From Euborellia annulipes (lineage: Eukaryota > Arthropoda > Insecta > Dermaptera > Anisolabididae): a DNA stretch of 64,000 bases. The stretch spans positions 62,001-126,000 of the forward strand of contig JAKCPI010009310.1 in assembly GCA_023213315.1 (NCBI GenBank). The letters are read 5' to 3'. Positions 34,501 to 45,795 of the stretch are shown piece by piece. Both the position numbers and the translations under genes were made by a program. Under the pieces are notes generated by a model. It was given only the letters and a program-made list of their open reading frames with translations. It did not search any database and was not told the DNA's origin. The stretch's first letter is position 1. Every line of letters starts with the position of its first letter.

Positions 34501-37500
34501 CCTCTAACAGCGAGAAGGCTTTGGTCAAAGCCTTCCTCGGAGCTGTTAGAGGTCATCCGAGGATGACTTTGACCAAGGCCGAAAAGTAAGCTGTTAAAAT
34601 ATATTTTTAAAGAAAACATTCTGGTTGCGTTTTCTTCTAACTTTCATTCCTGATACAAATTCCACCAGCCATAAAATACCCTTATACCAGTGTTTCTTAA
34701 ACTGTGAGGCGCGGACTATTGTAAGGGGAGGCGCGAATATTGGCCACCAGGACCAATTTTCCAAATTATTGGTAGTTTTAATCAAAATAAATAAAAAAAA
34801 TATTTTTAAAATAAATTTATATTTTTTAACAAATTAAAAATTTTTGTTTTTGTATTATTTTATAAAATGGGAGGGGGGGGGGCGTCATAAGATTAAATAT
34901 TTTTCAAGGGAGGCGTGGTAACATAAAGTTTGGAAACCACTGTCTTATATAAACCCTATTCTGTTTTCAGTTGGAATCTGCAAACAGTTTAATCCTCTAT
35001 TCTCATCATGTCACAAGACTGCGTTGCAAGAACATCATCTCTCTGAACCCCGAGATTACGATTAAGATGTGAGTAGGCCTATACTTTCTAAATTTTTTAA
35101 TTCATTTATTTATTTTTTATGAAAAACGGAAAAAAAAAAACTGTAAAAGTAGCATCAGTATAGTACTAGTAGACTACTCTTTGATTTTGTTCAAAAGTTT
35201 CAGCCTAACTTAAAAATAAAATTTCAACCTCCTAGCCCTTTTTGTTCTTAATCCAATACTTTCTCTCTATATATCGCCTGGTGAGAATCATAGTACCGAA
35301 AGTCCGAAAATTCAATTTTTGAGTTAAGCCTAGCAAAGGATGTTAAAACGCCTTCTCTTTTGAGTGCCAAAGTGGCGAAAATATATTTTCATTCTTTGTA
35401 ATTGATTCTGGCCTATTCATTTGTTGCCCGGCTATTTAAATGTATTGATATATAAAACTTTCAAACTCCATTTCTCGAATTGTTCAATTTCGTATTTTCG
35501 CCAGCGGGTGATATTAACATACTGTTTGTAGGTAAGAGAAATTAAAAATTATAAATAATACATAATTTTGTCTTTTCGACAATAAAATATGAATTTTTAT
35601 TTTTTTTTCCTTTATTAATCAATATGTTAATACGTTTAGCAATAAAGATTTGGAGTTTGGAGGGAAAGTGGGGAGTTATTTTTTTTTTAATCAATGAGAA
35701 ACTAGGTGTTGTTTTTAATATTTTTTGTTTTTTCTTTTTTTTTATCTAACTAAAGCCCATTTTTTACCCCACATGGACAAAACTTTTCATAATTATACTA
35801 ATTATAGTTTTAGAACCATGGAGGGAGAAAAAGATGGGGAATGTTTTTCTACCTACTTACCTATGAAATCTTGTTAAAAAAATTTTTAACTTTTTTTATA
35901 CTTTTGTCTTGATAATAATTTCAAATACGGGTCGTATTCGATAAGTACCTTTAAGGCACACAATTCAAATAATAATTTTGAAGATTTCCTTGACATTTTA
36001 CACTTTCCAGTCTAAAAAAAAATCGAAGATCATTCGCGTATAGGCCTAATAAGATTTGAAAAAAGCCACTTTAGAAAACGTGTTCGAAATATTGAATCAA
36101 TTTCCATTGCCGCATAGAGGAAAAAAAAAATTACAAATGTATGAACATGTCTCTCATAAAAAATGACTGTTAGCTCTTAAAAAAAATTATAAAAGGCTAA
36201 TGTCAAGGAATAAAATTATATAAATTATTCTAATTCATTTGGCAATAAATTTTTTTGAATTAGGTCGGTATTTTAAAAGGCCTCAGATGCAGAAAATATC
36301 CTTCAAATCAATATATTATATTTTAAAGAGCCTTCAGTTTGGATTAGTTACAGATATCTTTAGAAGGGAAAGAAAAGCAACCCAATGGCTCTTTCATTTC
36401 TCTTTAATTCGGAAAACGCCCGATTATGAATCAATGATTTTCTGCCGAGAAATTGATTAGCAGTTCAATAAATAAATAAGAGACAGGGCTCTTAGTCAAA
36501 GAGAGATATTTTATATGAATGTATCAGTATAATGGTATCTTCAATAAGATATTTTCAAATAGGTAGTCATTAATCCTATCCAATATTAAAATCGGCAAGT
36601 TTGGCCCATTAACACACATTTAATAAAATTAGAGTCACGATTTGCAAAACATCTGTTACTATAATGAGGATGATATCGAAATATCAAAATATAGTGGAAA
36701 TAACTAGTTATTTCTTGACTGGATATTATGATATGAGGATGCGGCATAAAGGCAGCCAAGGCTAAAAATAAAATAAAAATCTATTTTTTGTCGACGTTTC
36801 GAGTGCCGATCGCACTCATCATCAGGACAAAAATGATGTCAAGTTGTCAGGTTATTTGTAGGGTCCGACCGAAACAAGATTTTCAACCGAAACCGAATAT
36901 TCGGCTCAACCTTAGTTTCGGCCGAAACCGTAACCGAAACCGAAACTTGTATTTCCTATAAAAATTTTTTTCATTTTACCTTTTTTTTTTTTGAATTTTT
37001 TTTCCCTCCCGTGAAAATCATTTTACCTTTTTTTAGGGAGACTAAAATTTTTTTCTCCCTCAAGTGCAAATTATTTGACCTTTTTTTCAGACTCTGGTTT
37101 CGGCCGGCCGAAAGGTTCGGCCACTTTTTGGCCGAACCGAAACTACGGCCGAAACCATGATTTTTGGCCGAAACTGGCCGAAACCGTAACAGAAACCGAA
37201 TATTCGGTCGGTTCCTAGTTATTTGACATGGCAGTTTAGCAATTTATATTTTCTTGAAAACTCTCTTTACTGTTTCGAGGTCGAATCGGCACTCGAAACG
37301 TCGACAAAAAATAGATTTTTATTTTATTTTTCGCCTTGGCTGCCTTTATGCCACATCCTCATATAGTTGAAATATTTTTTCCTCCGAGTGTCCTTCTGTA
37401 TCTATTTTTATGGGCATATTTCAATCAATTAATTTAAATAATCCGGCTCTTCTCTTTTTATGAGAGTTTTCCGCACTCGGCGAAATGTACATAGGATTTT

Positions 37501-40500
37501 AGTCCTTGGTTTAGGTACCGCAGATTTTCATACGCACCTTCACCATAAAACTGTTTCAATCATTTTTGAAAACCCTCCAAAAATCACACAACATTTCTCA
37601 CGTTAATAAGGTTGGACGCACACCGATTGAGCAAAAACACTCTTCGACCAAACGTTTTGTCCAAGAGCCAGGGACGGATTAAAGGGGAGGGGGGTGGAGG
37701 GGCGACTGCCCGCTCCGGGAATAAATTGAAAAAAAGTTTTAAGAACTAGTCATCTAAAGAAATTATGATTTTTTTGTCTAAAATATATTTTTACATTTTT
37801 TTTAAACTATCAATTTAAAGTCTCAAATCACCTTAATGGTGCTAGTATTTGAAGATATTATTTAAAAAAATTTCATACCCCAGAGAGACACCAACCGGGG
37901 CGAGTTCGCATCCCGCTTGTTTATTTAAATTGAATTGGCTACCAATCAATTTAAATAAATAGGGACGGGGTCTAAATGGCCTCCGATGCCGAAAAAGACT
38001 TTAAATTAAAAAAAAATCGCCCCACCTACGAAATTGCATTAATCCGTCCCTGCCAAGAACAAAACATTTTGCTGCCAACGCACACCGATTAAGCAAAATG
38101 TTTTTCCATTGAGCAAAATGTTTTGTCATTGAGCAATACACTTCGAAATTTTATAAATGAAGAGGGGGAGATTTTCAAATCTATATATACAGGGTCTCCA
38201 TAATTAAACTTGAAATTTGGTCAATGACAAAACATTTTGCTAAATGATGTCGAAGCATCCTCAATTGTGTTTTTTGGTTTTGCTTAATCGGTGTGTGTTG
38301 ACCGATAATAAAAGCATTGAAAAAACAGTTTTAAGCACGATTCGTCAAAAATGTTTTGTCATTGAGCATTTTTGCTCAATTCGTGTGCGTCCAGCCTAAC
38401 TCTTTTCCTGTCTTTCTATAGCAGCGTTTCCCAACCTTTTGAAGTCCAAGGCACCCCAAAGGTGCGTTGGGAATAATATTACACACTAGCGGCACCCTTC
38501 CTTTTTTTTCCCCTATCAAATCGAAATTTTTTTCCACCCTGTTGAAAATTTTTTTTCCCTTGCGTGAAAATCATTTGACCTTTTTTTTGGCAAAGCTTAA
38601 TTTTTTCCGATCTACGGAAAATTTTGCCGCTTCCATTTTAATCATTTGACCTTTTTTTTAGCAAAACTTTATTTTTTCGCCTCTTTATTTTTATTTTTTT
38701 TTATCTAAATATCTCGCGGCACCCCTTAGGCATTCTCGCGGCACCCTTGGGTGCTGGGGCACACCGGTTGGGAACCACTGCTCTATAGGTCTACATCTCC
38801 TTAAATCCGAAATCGAACTGATTAAGAAATTATGATTTTTTTATATGCTGCCAATCAAAGTCCATGACGAAAAGTCTACCAATGAAACAACAATGGGGCG
38901 ATAATTATTTATTTTATAATAATAAAACATTCACACGTTTTTCTCATTCACACTCACACTCACACACACATTCATACAGTCTTTTCGGCAACTCAGGCCA
39001 TTTAAGACTTTGACGATAACCGTTGTAAGGAATATATTTATTGGGGGTTCAGGCATTTCTATTTAAGCCATCTGGTATCCAAATGGCTTAAATAAAATAA
39101 TCGGACTGCCTGGGTCCGAACCCGCGACGTTTGGTATAGGAGGGAGGCAGCTACCTACTACGCCAAACTCGGGGGCAATTATTTATTTCAAATTACATTT
39201 TTTTTTTTTTTTTTTTTTTAAGATAATTACTGCTTCTTATAATTTAATCAAACCTTTATTTTCTTTTTAAATATAAAAAAGAAGCTTTTAAATAATTCAG
39301 ACCTGATCTGCATAACAAAATTCCTAAACAATAGTAATTAATTTTGGTTTAGCTTGTATTTTATATATTTGTAACGCTGTTTAATTAATTAGTCTCTTTA
39401 CTTTTTTAATTTTATTGTTCACGTCGTTTGTAGAAAAAAAAAAAACGGTAAAGATTCATTTAAATTCAACTAAAAAATTCAATTGGCGAATTGCAAACAG
39501 TTTATTTAATTATGGATATAAGAGTTGTTGTAAATTAAATTTATTGTTAAATTTTTAAGGCACTTCCCTGTTGGGTCAATTCAATTTAAAATATTTATAG
39601 TAATTGAATTACAGGATTCTCTAAATATATTGTATTTAGTTTTTATTAAATTAAATTATATAGATTAATTAAATTTAAAAAAAATCTATATAATGTAGCT
39701 TACACTTTTCTTTCCTCTGATGGGATGAAAAAGTGGCAATACTAACCACTAATGCCGAGGCGCCTGATTATTTAACTATTATTTATCATAATCAATCAAT
39801 AAAATTATCTTCTGTATAAATATATAGGGTAAGAGAAAGTAAAATCAATGAGGGTATGTAAAATGTATGTGTGTCTTTAGGCATTCCTGAACTACTGGGA
39901 GGATTTTTATGGGGTTTTGTTTAATTGTTTATTGAGAATGTAATTGAGAATTTTCCAAAGGGGGTTTCTGGCTATGATAAATTCAATTTAGAGGGGAGGG
40001 AACCCCCATTTTTGAAAGAGATTTCAACAAGAGGGGAGTTTTTCTAAAAAATATCCCAAATTGGCAATAAACTTGCACGCCGGAGCGAGCTTTGCGGCTA
40101 GTATTAAATATAAATGAGTGCCAAAGTTCGTTACTTTTTTTTAACACACACTCTCTTTCTCATTCAGCCTAACACTCACACACACATTCACACAGCCTTT
40201 CGGCAACTCAGGCCATTTAAGACTTTAAACGATATCACGTTATTTGTAAATATATCTATTGGGGGTCCAGGTATTCTTATTTAAGCCTTTTGATTAGGAA
40301 CCGACCGAATATTCGGTTTCGGCCAGTTTCGGCCAAAAATCATGGTTTCGGCCAAAAAGTAGCCGAAACTTGAGTCTTAAAAAAAAAGGTCAAATGATTT
40401 GCACTTGAAGGAGAAAAAATTTTTGTTTCCCTAAAAAAAGGTAAAATGATTTTCACGGGGGAAAAAAATTTCAAAAAAAAAAATATAAATTTTTTTATAG

Positions 40501-42756
40501 GAAATACAAGTTTCGAGGTTTCGACCGAAACCAAGGTTGAGCCCGAATATTCGGTTTCGGCTGAAAATCTTGTTTCGGTCGGACCCTACTTTTGATATCC
40601 AAATGGGATCTGGGACTGCCTGGGATCCGAAACCTCGACCCTTGGCATACAAGGCCAGCACGCCAACTCCTACACCAAGCCCGAGGGCAAGTCCCTTACT
40701 TAAGATAGAGCTAAAGGTTGCTTCATGATCTAATAGCCAGTGGTTTCCTTCTCTAAGCAATAATTAATAACTTAAATAAATATGTTGGATTTATTTTTTT
40801 CCTTTCGGCTACTTTTTGTCCATTTAGGGGTTTTAACGTACTATACATATTTATTTGTTAATATACCAATGGGTACCTGGGAACGTTCAACACGCTGATT
40901 CCTCGGGGTCACCTACCCGAGGTTTCGCCGTAGAATTTATTTAAATCATTGCAGTTAGGCAATGCCAAGCACGGCAAAACCTCGGATGGGCTGCCCGGGG
41001 AACCAGAGTGTTGTCCTCACTCATCGGTATATAATAATTTAAAAACATTTATGTATACAATAAACTCCTAAATAGTCCTCAGCAAACGAGAAGGCAAAAA
41101 AACGTATACCAATTCGTATAAATAAATGTATCTGAATTATCTACCGTATATGGTCATTAACATATTAGTTTCGTTTAAACTTTAAAGTCAAAGAGGCAAA
41201 AGGTGCTGAAAAGACTAAAAAATGTAAATGGCCTTTTCTAAAAAAATTAAAAAGCCTAAATTTTTTCCATATACCGAATTGAAGGTTATTTAAGAAATTC
41301 GATAATAAAGAAAACAGGCGAATTTATAAAAAACAAAAAACTATTAGTTAATTTATATAAACAGTCACTCACATATGCAGGGGCGGCGATGACGGCACTT
41401 AGCCTATGGGGGTCCCTTGTCGTTTGGAAGAGGACTTCCGGTCTCTGCAGCGAAGCTTCCGCCTTACAAGCTTCCGTTGCTACGGCAAAAACAACATCCC
41501 CTTTCAATTAACTTCAATTAAATCAATTTCCTTTATTTTACAAACATAACAAAAAAGAAATGGAAAAGAAATTTTCTTCTTAAATAATATTAAATATTTT
41601 GTAGAAAATATTAATTGAATTATAATGCGCTATTTAAAATAATAATTATTCATTTCAAAATTAATCTTTACCTAATTAGCAAAAATCTGGTGTGATGGTC
41701 GCACAGCACACAACTCTTAACTTTGGTGAAAGAAAGTTGTGTTCTGTACTTGCACATCAGATTTTTTTGGGTCGACAGATTTTTTCTCATGTTTATAAAT
41801 TTTCGATTCGAAAGATTTTTTTGTGTCGACATATAGGCCCCCTAATTATTTAATTTTCGTCGATATATTAGATTTCGAGATATAAAATTTATAAACATGA
41901 GAAAAAATTTTTTTATTTTGTTACCATGGCAATCATTTCTCCTATCTTTCCAATAAAGTACAAGAATAAAGTGTGCTTCAAACAACAATGAGAATATCCG
42001 TTTTTAAAGAAATAATTGATTTTTGAATTTTAATCAAAATCGTTTGAGCCAATTTTGAGAAAATCACAAAAAAATGAAAAAGTACATCAGTAAAGTACTT
42101 TTTGGCCGATTTTGTTCAAAAGCTTCATGTCACGTCCTCAAAACAAGCATAACCATTAAAATCTCGATATCGAATTTTTGACATGAAACCAATACTTTCT
42201 CTATGTAGCCTATATATTAACATATATAGGGTAAGAGAAAGTAAAAAAAAACTAATAATATTACCAAATTATTTGCCGGATCAGGAATATTTCCCTATTT
42301 CCGCAAATGTGCATCTCTTCCTCCATGTTACTTTTTAAGTTCTAAATCTTTGACTTTCATTTAGCTCCCTTTTTTAACAAAATCGTTCCTGAAGATCAAA
42401 TAGGCTCCAAATATCACTTATTTAAAAAAATTCTAAAATTATTTAAACCTCACTTATTTTCTTAAAATTTCTAATTTTGTAAAATTAAAAACAATCTGGG
42501 TAACGACTACCAATATTATTTCTTCTACTTTTATAATTATGGTACGTTTAAATATAAGCTTAATCTTCGCTGAAAGTGATAGATCAATAAAACAATACTC
42601 ATATGCTATTGGTTAGACAAGTGGCATTGCAATTACAAATGGAATCTGATATTATATTGAGATATATTAATACTAGACGCAAAGCCCCGCCGAAGGCGGG
42701 GCTCCGCTAGCCAGGGGGCTGCGCCCCCTGGTCCCCCTTGCTCGCCTTCCCTTTTC

Positions 42757-42801
<45 letters not shown>

Positions 42802-45795
42802 TATTTTAACGGTTAATTATTCATGAACTTAAAATTTTTTGTGAATCATATCCTTTCCGGGACTCTCCCGATACACAAACAAAAAATTTATGCCGATATT
42901 TTAGAATTCAAAATGTAAATAAATAAAAAAATCGTAAGTAAACATGGGAAAATATTTATATTTTGTTACCATGGCAACCATTTCTCCTAATTTTTTTTTT
43001 CTTTAATTTGTTAATTACTCATTAACTTATTGTTATTTGTGAAACAAAACCTGTCCGGGACTCTCACAAACATACACAAAAAATTTTATTAAAATCGGTT
43101 CAGTCGTTTAGGAGGAGTTCAGTCACATACACACGTACAGAAGAATTATATATATAAAGAAGAAGAAGAAGATAAGCTACTAAAACATACCTCTAAAAGT
43201 GGAATTAATTAATTGAAGGAAAGGGAATGAAAAAAAAGGGAAATTGATGAATTCAATCCCCTCCTCCCCGCCCCGCTTTTTCGATATTTCACATTATTTC
43301 TATAATCATAAAACCCCAATACAACTGAAAAAGGTTTTAAGCTAAATACCCAGAAAAGGGAGGTTAGAATAGGTGCCTTATGCCCGTATTCATAAACAAG
43401 CCTTAATCTTAAGGAAAAAGGAAGCCTTCACGAAGGAATCCTTGAAAGCTCAAGGCCTCCTTATTTCATAGAGGGATCTCAAGTCTTCCTTCGTGAAGGA
43501 GGCACTTGAAAGTAATATTTTAGGGATTTTTAGTGATAAATTTGGTAACCTGACATGAAGTTAGCAATTCGACTGACCGAAACTAACCTTACCCGAACCC
43601 AAGTTTTCTCTTTTTTTCGTATTTTTCATTATATTGGGATTTAGATTTAATACCTACTGGTTTAAAGTCGAACTAGATTGAGGATAAACCTTCATACGTT
43701 TAACGTGTAAAGGGACAAGAAATTTAAACATCTGATATAATTGTATTATTTAAAAAAAGTTATAACCAGAGTAAACATTATTGTTAGATTAATAAATAAT
43801 ACATACATACACTAATATATTCACAAATATGAAATTTTCTCCTTATAAAAATAAAAGCAATGTGTATCTACTTTGTGTTTATGGGTGTAAAAGTCATGCA
43901 TCTAAGCATTAAACAGTTCGATTTCATTCTTTTCCAAAAAAAGACAGTATAGTATAGTGAAAATTATAAATAATTTTATTGTAGAATAATCAATCTATCA
44001 GATTTAGAAGTTCTTTTAATTTTTGCCTCCATCTTTTTCTTGTTTTTCTCCAAATCAATTGTGCTCGCAAAGGTCTCATATCTTATTTTTTTAAGAGTGA
44101 TTTATGTGGTGCACTCCAAACACTATTTTTGTCTGTACAGTGATATTTTTTAAATCATCTAAATTATTTCTGTAAGTAAAAAAAAAAATTTATTTTATAT
44201 TTAATTACCGGTATTAATTTTTTAGTTAATTTATATCTTGTATTTATTATTATAATAAAATATTTCAAAATTTTTGATTAATCATATCAGATATCATAAA
44301 TAGCGGTTACAGAATAAAAGTAACCCCAAATGGTTGAGGTACTTCCTAATCCAGCCTTATACGAGCATCCATCCCAATTGTATTATTATAAAATTTGATC
44401 ATTTATTTCATGAAATTCTTCTCGTAAATTGTTGTTTGAAAAGAAAGAAGAATTTGGTTGTCATTGAAATGTATTTATATCATTTAAATAAGGATCAATA
44501 ATATTGTCTCCACAAATAAAATTTCTATTAGTAAGTGTGGAAAAAAACTAAAATTTTTATAACCATTTTTTTTTTAATTAAATTTTTTCTAAAAAAATAA
44601 ATAATTATAAGCCACAATAGGCCTACAAGTCAAAAAAAAAATATTCAAATGGAAATAAAAAATTACATTGAGCAAGAGAAATTGCTTTTGACACATAATA
44701 ATACTTACCTTTACTATTTTATAAAATAGTGCGGCAAAGTAAAATTATTTTCTAAAAAAAAAAATTATTAATTTTATACTTCACAAATGATAAATGGATA
44801 TAGTTTTTCTACACCAGCTTTTTCAATTTTTTCATTATTATCTAGGCCTACTCTCAGTCTTTCATTTTATTTGTTATATGAAATGGAAAAAAATTAATGA
44901 ATAAATCGGGATAAGGTCGAAATAAATCATTGCCATTAAAGGAAATAAAAAGGAGAAACATTAAAAGGGCCGAAGCAGAAAACGGACTTTATAACCAGAA
45001 GCTTCAAAGCAGAAAAAGGGATGTGAGGAACCAAAAGAAGAGAAGAGAGCAACAGCGAATTTAGGGAGGTTTTGAACCAGCAGACGAGGTCTACCACGAA
45101 TTATTCAGAAGGCACTCATTCAAAAGGAAAGCCCTTGAATATTCTAATCGGCAGCTTGGAGCCAGCCGATACTACTTAGAAGGAAGGTCCCTTCCAGCCA
45201 GGTTAATCGGCTGCATCCTTGGGGCCTCTTGCCACAAGAGCGTCATAAAAAATTCACCTGCAACACTTTACTCATCCCTCAAAGCTTTAATCTTTAGTAT
45301 AAAATAAAAATTATTCAAATTTAGTATGAATTATTAAATTAGAGGTCAACATTTGAAAATTTTTCAATTTTTGGATAAAAAATTTCTAATATTGCAACCC
45401 TATGGGAATACGAAAAAAAAAATTGTGAGATTTGTTCTCATCGAATATCGAAACATTTGTACTTGATATTAGATTTTATCGATATTTCGACTATACCCAG
45501 GAGGTGAGCTCGAGGCAAGGTGTCCAACAAATGAACAATATTGCATTAAATGAGAGAGAGAGAGAGAATGAGTACCTCTGGGGGCGGTGAGAATGTCAGG
45601 CTGGCGGTCACCACCGCCGCCAGCGTCGGCAAGGGGTACACAGCCACCCCCGCCGGCGGTGGCACAGATACCAGTGGCAGAGTCTACGCCGCACTCCGCC
45701 GCCGATTTGAGCGTATATGAGACGACATATCGATGCTCGCCGTGATTGATTTCCAACATTGAATTGTGATGATGCCGTGACGTCGCAGTCAAAGG
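31599..45795 (-). CDS. C-terminal exons of an unidentified minus-strand protein
   Basis: Three exons join in phase: 45795-45576 (220 nt, ends phase 1, donor GAG|GTACTC), 41500-41373 (128 nt, donor TAT|GTGAGT) and 31838-31599 (240 nt with TGA). Acceptors are TTGAATAG, TTGAAAG and TTTTTTTTAG. They encode 195 residues: a segment with HGEHRYVVSYTLKSAAECG, a Gly-rich stretch, DVVFAVATEACKAEASLQRP, then a Ser/Pro/Thr-rich tail ending GPESCV. The end fits a class I PDZ ligand (S-x-V). Codon-like composition is clearly above the AT-rich surroundings. I do not recognise the family. The introns are about 4.1 and 9.5 kb and are full of mobile elements. Earlier exons would lie beyond 45.8 kb or outside the window. 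The exon chain is an inference from phase and splice sites. Confidence 0.6.
32058..32337. mobile_element. hAT-like MITE with 8-bp target duplication
   Basis: Ends CCATGGCGTAGCGAG and CTCGCTAAGCCACTG are inverted with two changes; target duplication TAAATAAT at 32050-32057 and 32338-32345. Long G runs at both inner ends. Confidence 0.82.
32452..32737. mobile_element. hAT-like MITE, copy 1 of a pair
   Basis: Ends CAGCGTTTTCCAAACTGTG and AAGTTTGAAAACCACCTG. Interior AGGCGCGAATATTGGCCACC is shared with the element at 34688. Left flank TCTTATAT does not match the right flank. Confidence 0.65.
34117..34400 (+). repeat. R1 copy (left part)
   Basis: TTTTTACTTTCTCTTACC start, then AGAGAGAAAGTTTTGGATTC, ATTCGATGTCGAGACTTT and GTGGTTTTCCCGACATG. 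Ends in a C run and passes into the foldback at 34403. Confidence 0.75.
34403..34651. repeat. Foldback with three decayed hammerhead-like units
   Basis: Arms of about 105 bp (34403-34508, 34545-34651) are nearly identical inverted copies. Each arm has CCGAGGATGACTTTGACC ... GGCCGAAAAGTAAGC (minus in the left arm, plus in the right). The centre holds a third copy, with a perfect helix-II-like hairpin AGGCTTTGACCAAAGCCT after CCGAGGA. The core U of CUGANGA is C in all three and GAAA is kept only in the arms. Confidence 0.85.
34688..34942. mobile_element. hAT-like MITE, copy 2 of a pair
   Basis: Ends CAGTGTTTCTTAAACTGTG and AAGTTTGGAAACCACTG. Flanks CCTTATAC and TCTTATAT agree at 6 of 8 positions, an aged target duplication. 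Starts 37 bp after the foldback. Confidence 0.72.
35205..36725. other. R1 fragment and AT-rich DNA
   Basis: A short minus-strand R1 piece lies at about 35205-35275 (CCAATACTTTCTCTCTATAT). The rest is AT-rich without a gene. A plus open frame at 36239-36460 has no recognisable domain. Confidence 0.5.
36783..36834 (-). ncRNA. Hammerhead ribozyme, apparently intact
   Basis: On the minus strand: helix I ATTTTTGTC pairs with GACAAAAAT (9 bp); CTGATGA at 36825-36819; helix II GAGTGC/GCACTC; GAAA at 36800-36797; CGTC at 36796-36793 with cleavage after the C. Every nucleotide of the conserved core is present. Helix III is the minimal ACGU palindrome typical of small type I hammerheads. The right foldback arm (37285-37310) keeps only the second half. 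Confidence 0.72.
36859..37217. mobile_element. TAGGG-type hAT-like element with perfect target duplication
   Basis: Ends TAGGGTCCGACCGAA and TCGGTCGGTTCCTA; 8-bp duplication GTTATTTG at 36851-36858 and 37218-37225. Interior is made of repeated CCGAAAC words on both strands. Inserted in the loop of the foldback. Confidence 0.87.
37610..38396. mobile_element. PIF/Harbinger-like MITE (TAA duplication) with a nested hAT
   Basis: Ends GGTTGGACGCACACCGATTG and CGTGTGCGTCCAGCC are inverted; TAA flanks both (37607-37609, 38397-38399), the 3-bp target of PIF/Harbinger. Interior repeats AAAACATTTTGCT/AGCAAAATGTTTT. A hAT-like element is inserted at 37669. Confidence 0.7.
37669..38052. mobile_element. 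hAT-like MITE nested in the Harbinger-like element
   Basis: Ends CAGGGACGGATTAAAGG and TTAATCCGTCCCTG; flanks CCAAGAGC and CCAAGAAC agree at 7 of 8. Contains the SINE-core word GGTCTAAATGGCCTCCGATG. Confidence 0.82.
38422..38780. mobile_element. hAT-like MITE (CAGCGTTTCCCAACC ends)
   Basis: Ends CAGCGTTTCCCAACC and GGTTGGGAACCACTG; flanks TTCTATAG and CTCTATAG agree at 7 of 8. Interior GGCACCC repeats. Confidence 0.82.
38915..39176 (-). mobile_element. tRNA-derived SINE, minus strand
   Basis: Reverse copy of the SINE at 15047: B-box reads GGGTTCGGACCC on the minus strand, A-box TGGCGTAGTAGG. Flanked by the 12-bp direct repeat AATTATTTATTT (38903-38914, 39177-39188). Confidence 0.85.
40141..40690 (-). 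mobile_element. tRNA-derived SINE, minus strand, split by a TAGGG element
   Basis: SINE parts 40141-40294 (3' half) and 40589-40690 (head, with changed boxes) flank the insertion at 40295. More diverged than the copies at 15047 and 38915. Confidence 0.75.
40295..40588. mobile_element. TAGGG-type hAT-like element inside a SINE
   Basis: Ends TAGGAACCGACCGAATATTC and CGGTCGGACCCTA; perfect 8-bp duplication CTTTTGAT (40287-40294, 40589-40596). Same family as 36859-37217, in the opposite orientation. Confidence 0.87.
41689..42250 (-). repeat. R1, near full-length copy
   Basis: Runs from the palindromic hairpin (TCTGGTGTGAT ... CACATCAGATTTTT, 41689-41769) through the X-box block and the ATTCGATATCGAG core to GGTAAGAGAAAGTAAAAA at 42230-42250. 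About 560 bp, reversed relative to the copies at 49.2 and 57.0 kb. Confidence 0.75.
42673..43160 (-). mobile_element. Non-autonomous Helitron, minus strand
   Basis: On the minus strand the 5' end is TCTTTATATATATAATTC and the 3' end is a GC hairpin (AGCCCCGCC-GAA-GGCGGGGCT), then TTGCGTCTAG followed by T, which is the Helitron signature (TC start, CTRR end after a hairpin, T on the 3' side). 488 bp. Subterminal block TGACTGAACTCCTCCTAAAC is the widely seen Helitron 5' motif. Contains an X-box and an (AT)n tract near 42760-42798. Confidence 0.85.
43165..45570. other. Mostly AT-rich stretch with a palindrome-rich patch
   Basis: 43380-43510 is rich in overlapping short palindromes (CCTTCACGAAGGAATCCTTG and variants) after GCCCGTATTCATAAAC, probably one end of an element. 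Otherwise AT-rich. The GC-richer patch 44925-45290 is listed separately. Confidence 0.45.
44925..45290 (+). pseudogene. Possible decayed coding sequence, unidentified
   Basis: One frame is open for about 120 codons apart from a single TAG near 45061: a Lys/Arg-rich part (RAEAENGLYNQKLQSRKR), the stop, then GGFEPADEVYHELFRRHSFK and ARLIGCILGASCHKS. Composition is well above the AT-rich background. No family recognised; could be a broken element gene or chance. Confidence 0.25.

Larger units (their letters stand above)
33212..35068 (+). other. Possible two-exon plus-strand transcript inside the minus-gene intron
   Basis: A GC-rich patch near 33205-33340 has an arthropod-like initiator (TTCAGTCGAG) and ends in TTAAAG|GTAATT. 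A second exon-like block, 34971-35068, has a strong acceptor (CTGTTTTCAG) and a strong donor (GAT|GTGAGT) and is open through one frame (LESANSLILYSHHVTRLRCK and on). No next exon was identified. It could be coding, non-coding, or chance. Confidence 0.3.
36731..37365. repeat. Foldback with intact minus-strand hammerhead, interrupted by a TAGGG element
   Basis: Arms: ATATGAGGATGCGGCATAAA at the left and TTATGCCACATCCTCATAT at the right, with GTCGACGTTTCGAGTGCCGA and CGGCACTCGAAACGTCGAC inside. A hAT-like element (36859-37217) sits in the loop; its target duplication GTTATTTG lets the original loop be read. Confidence 0.88.

Noticed and set aside
32444..34950. Recombination between the paired hAT-like MITEs (both have TCTTATAT at one flank)
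   Set aside because: The other flanks do not match reciprocally, and hAT elements prefer similar A/T-rich targets, so chance is enough.
36661..36700. Further hammerhead near 36666
   Set aside because: ATGAGGATGATATCGAAATATC lacks helix II between the core halves; kept only as a decayed relative of 13830.
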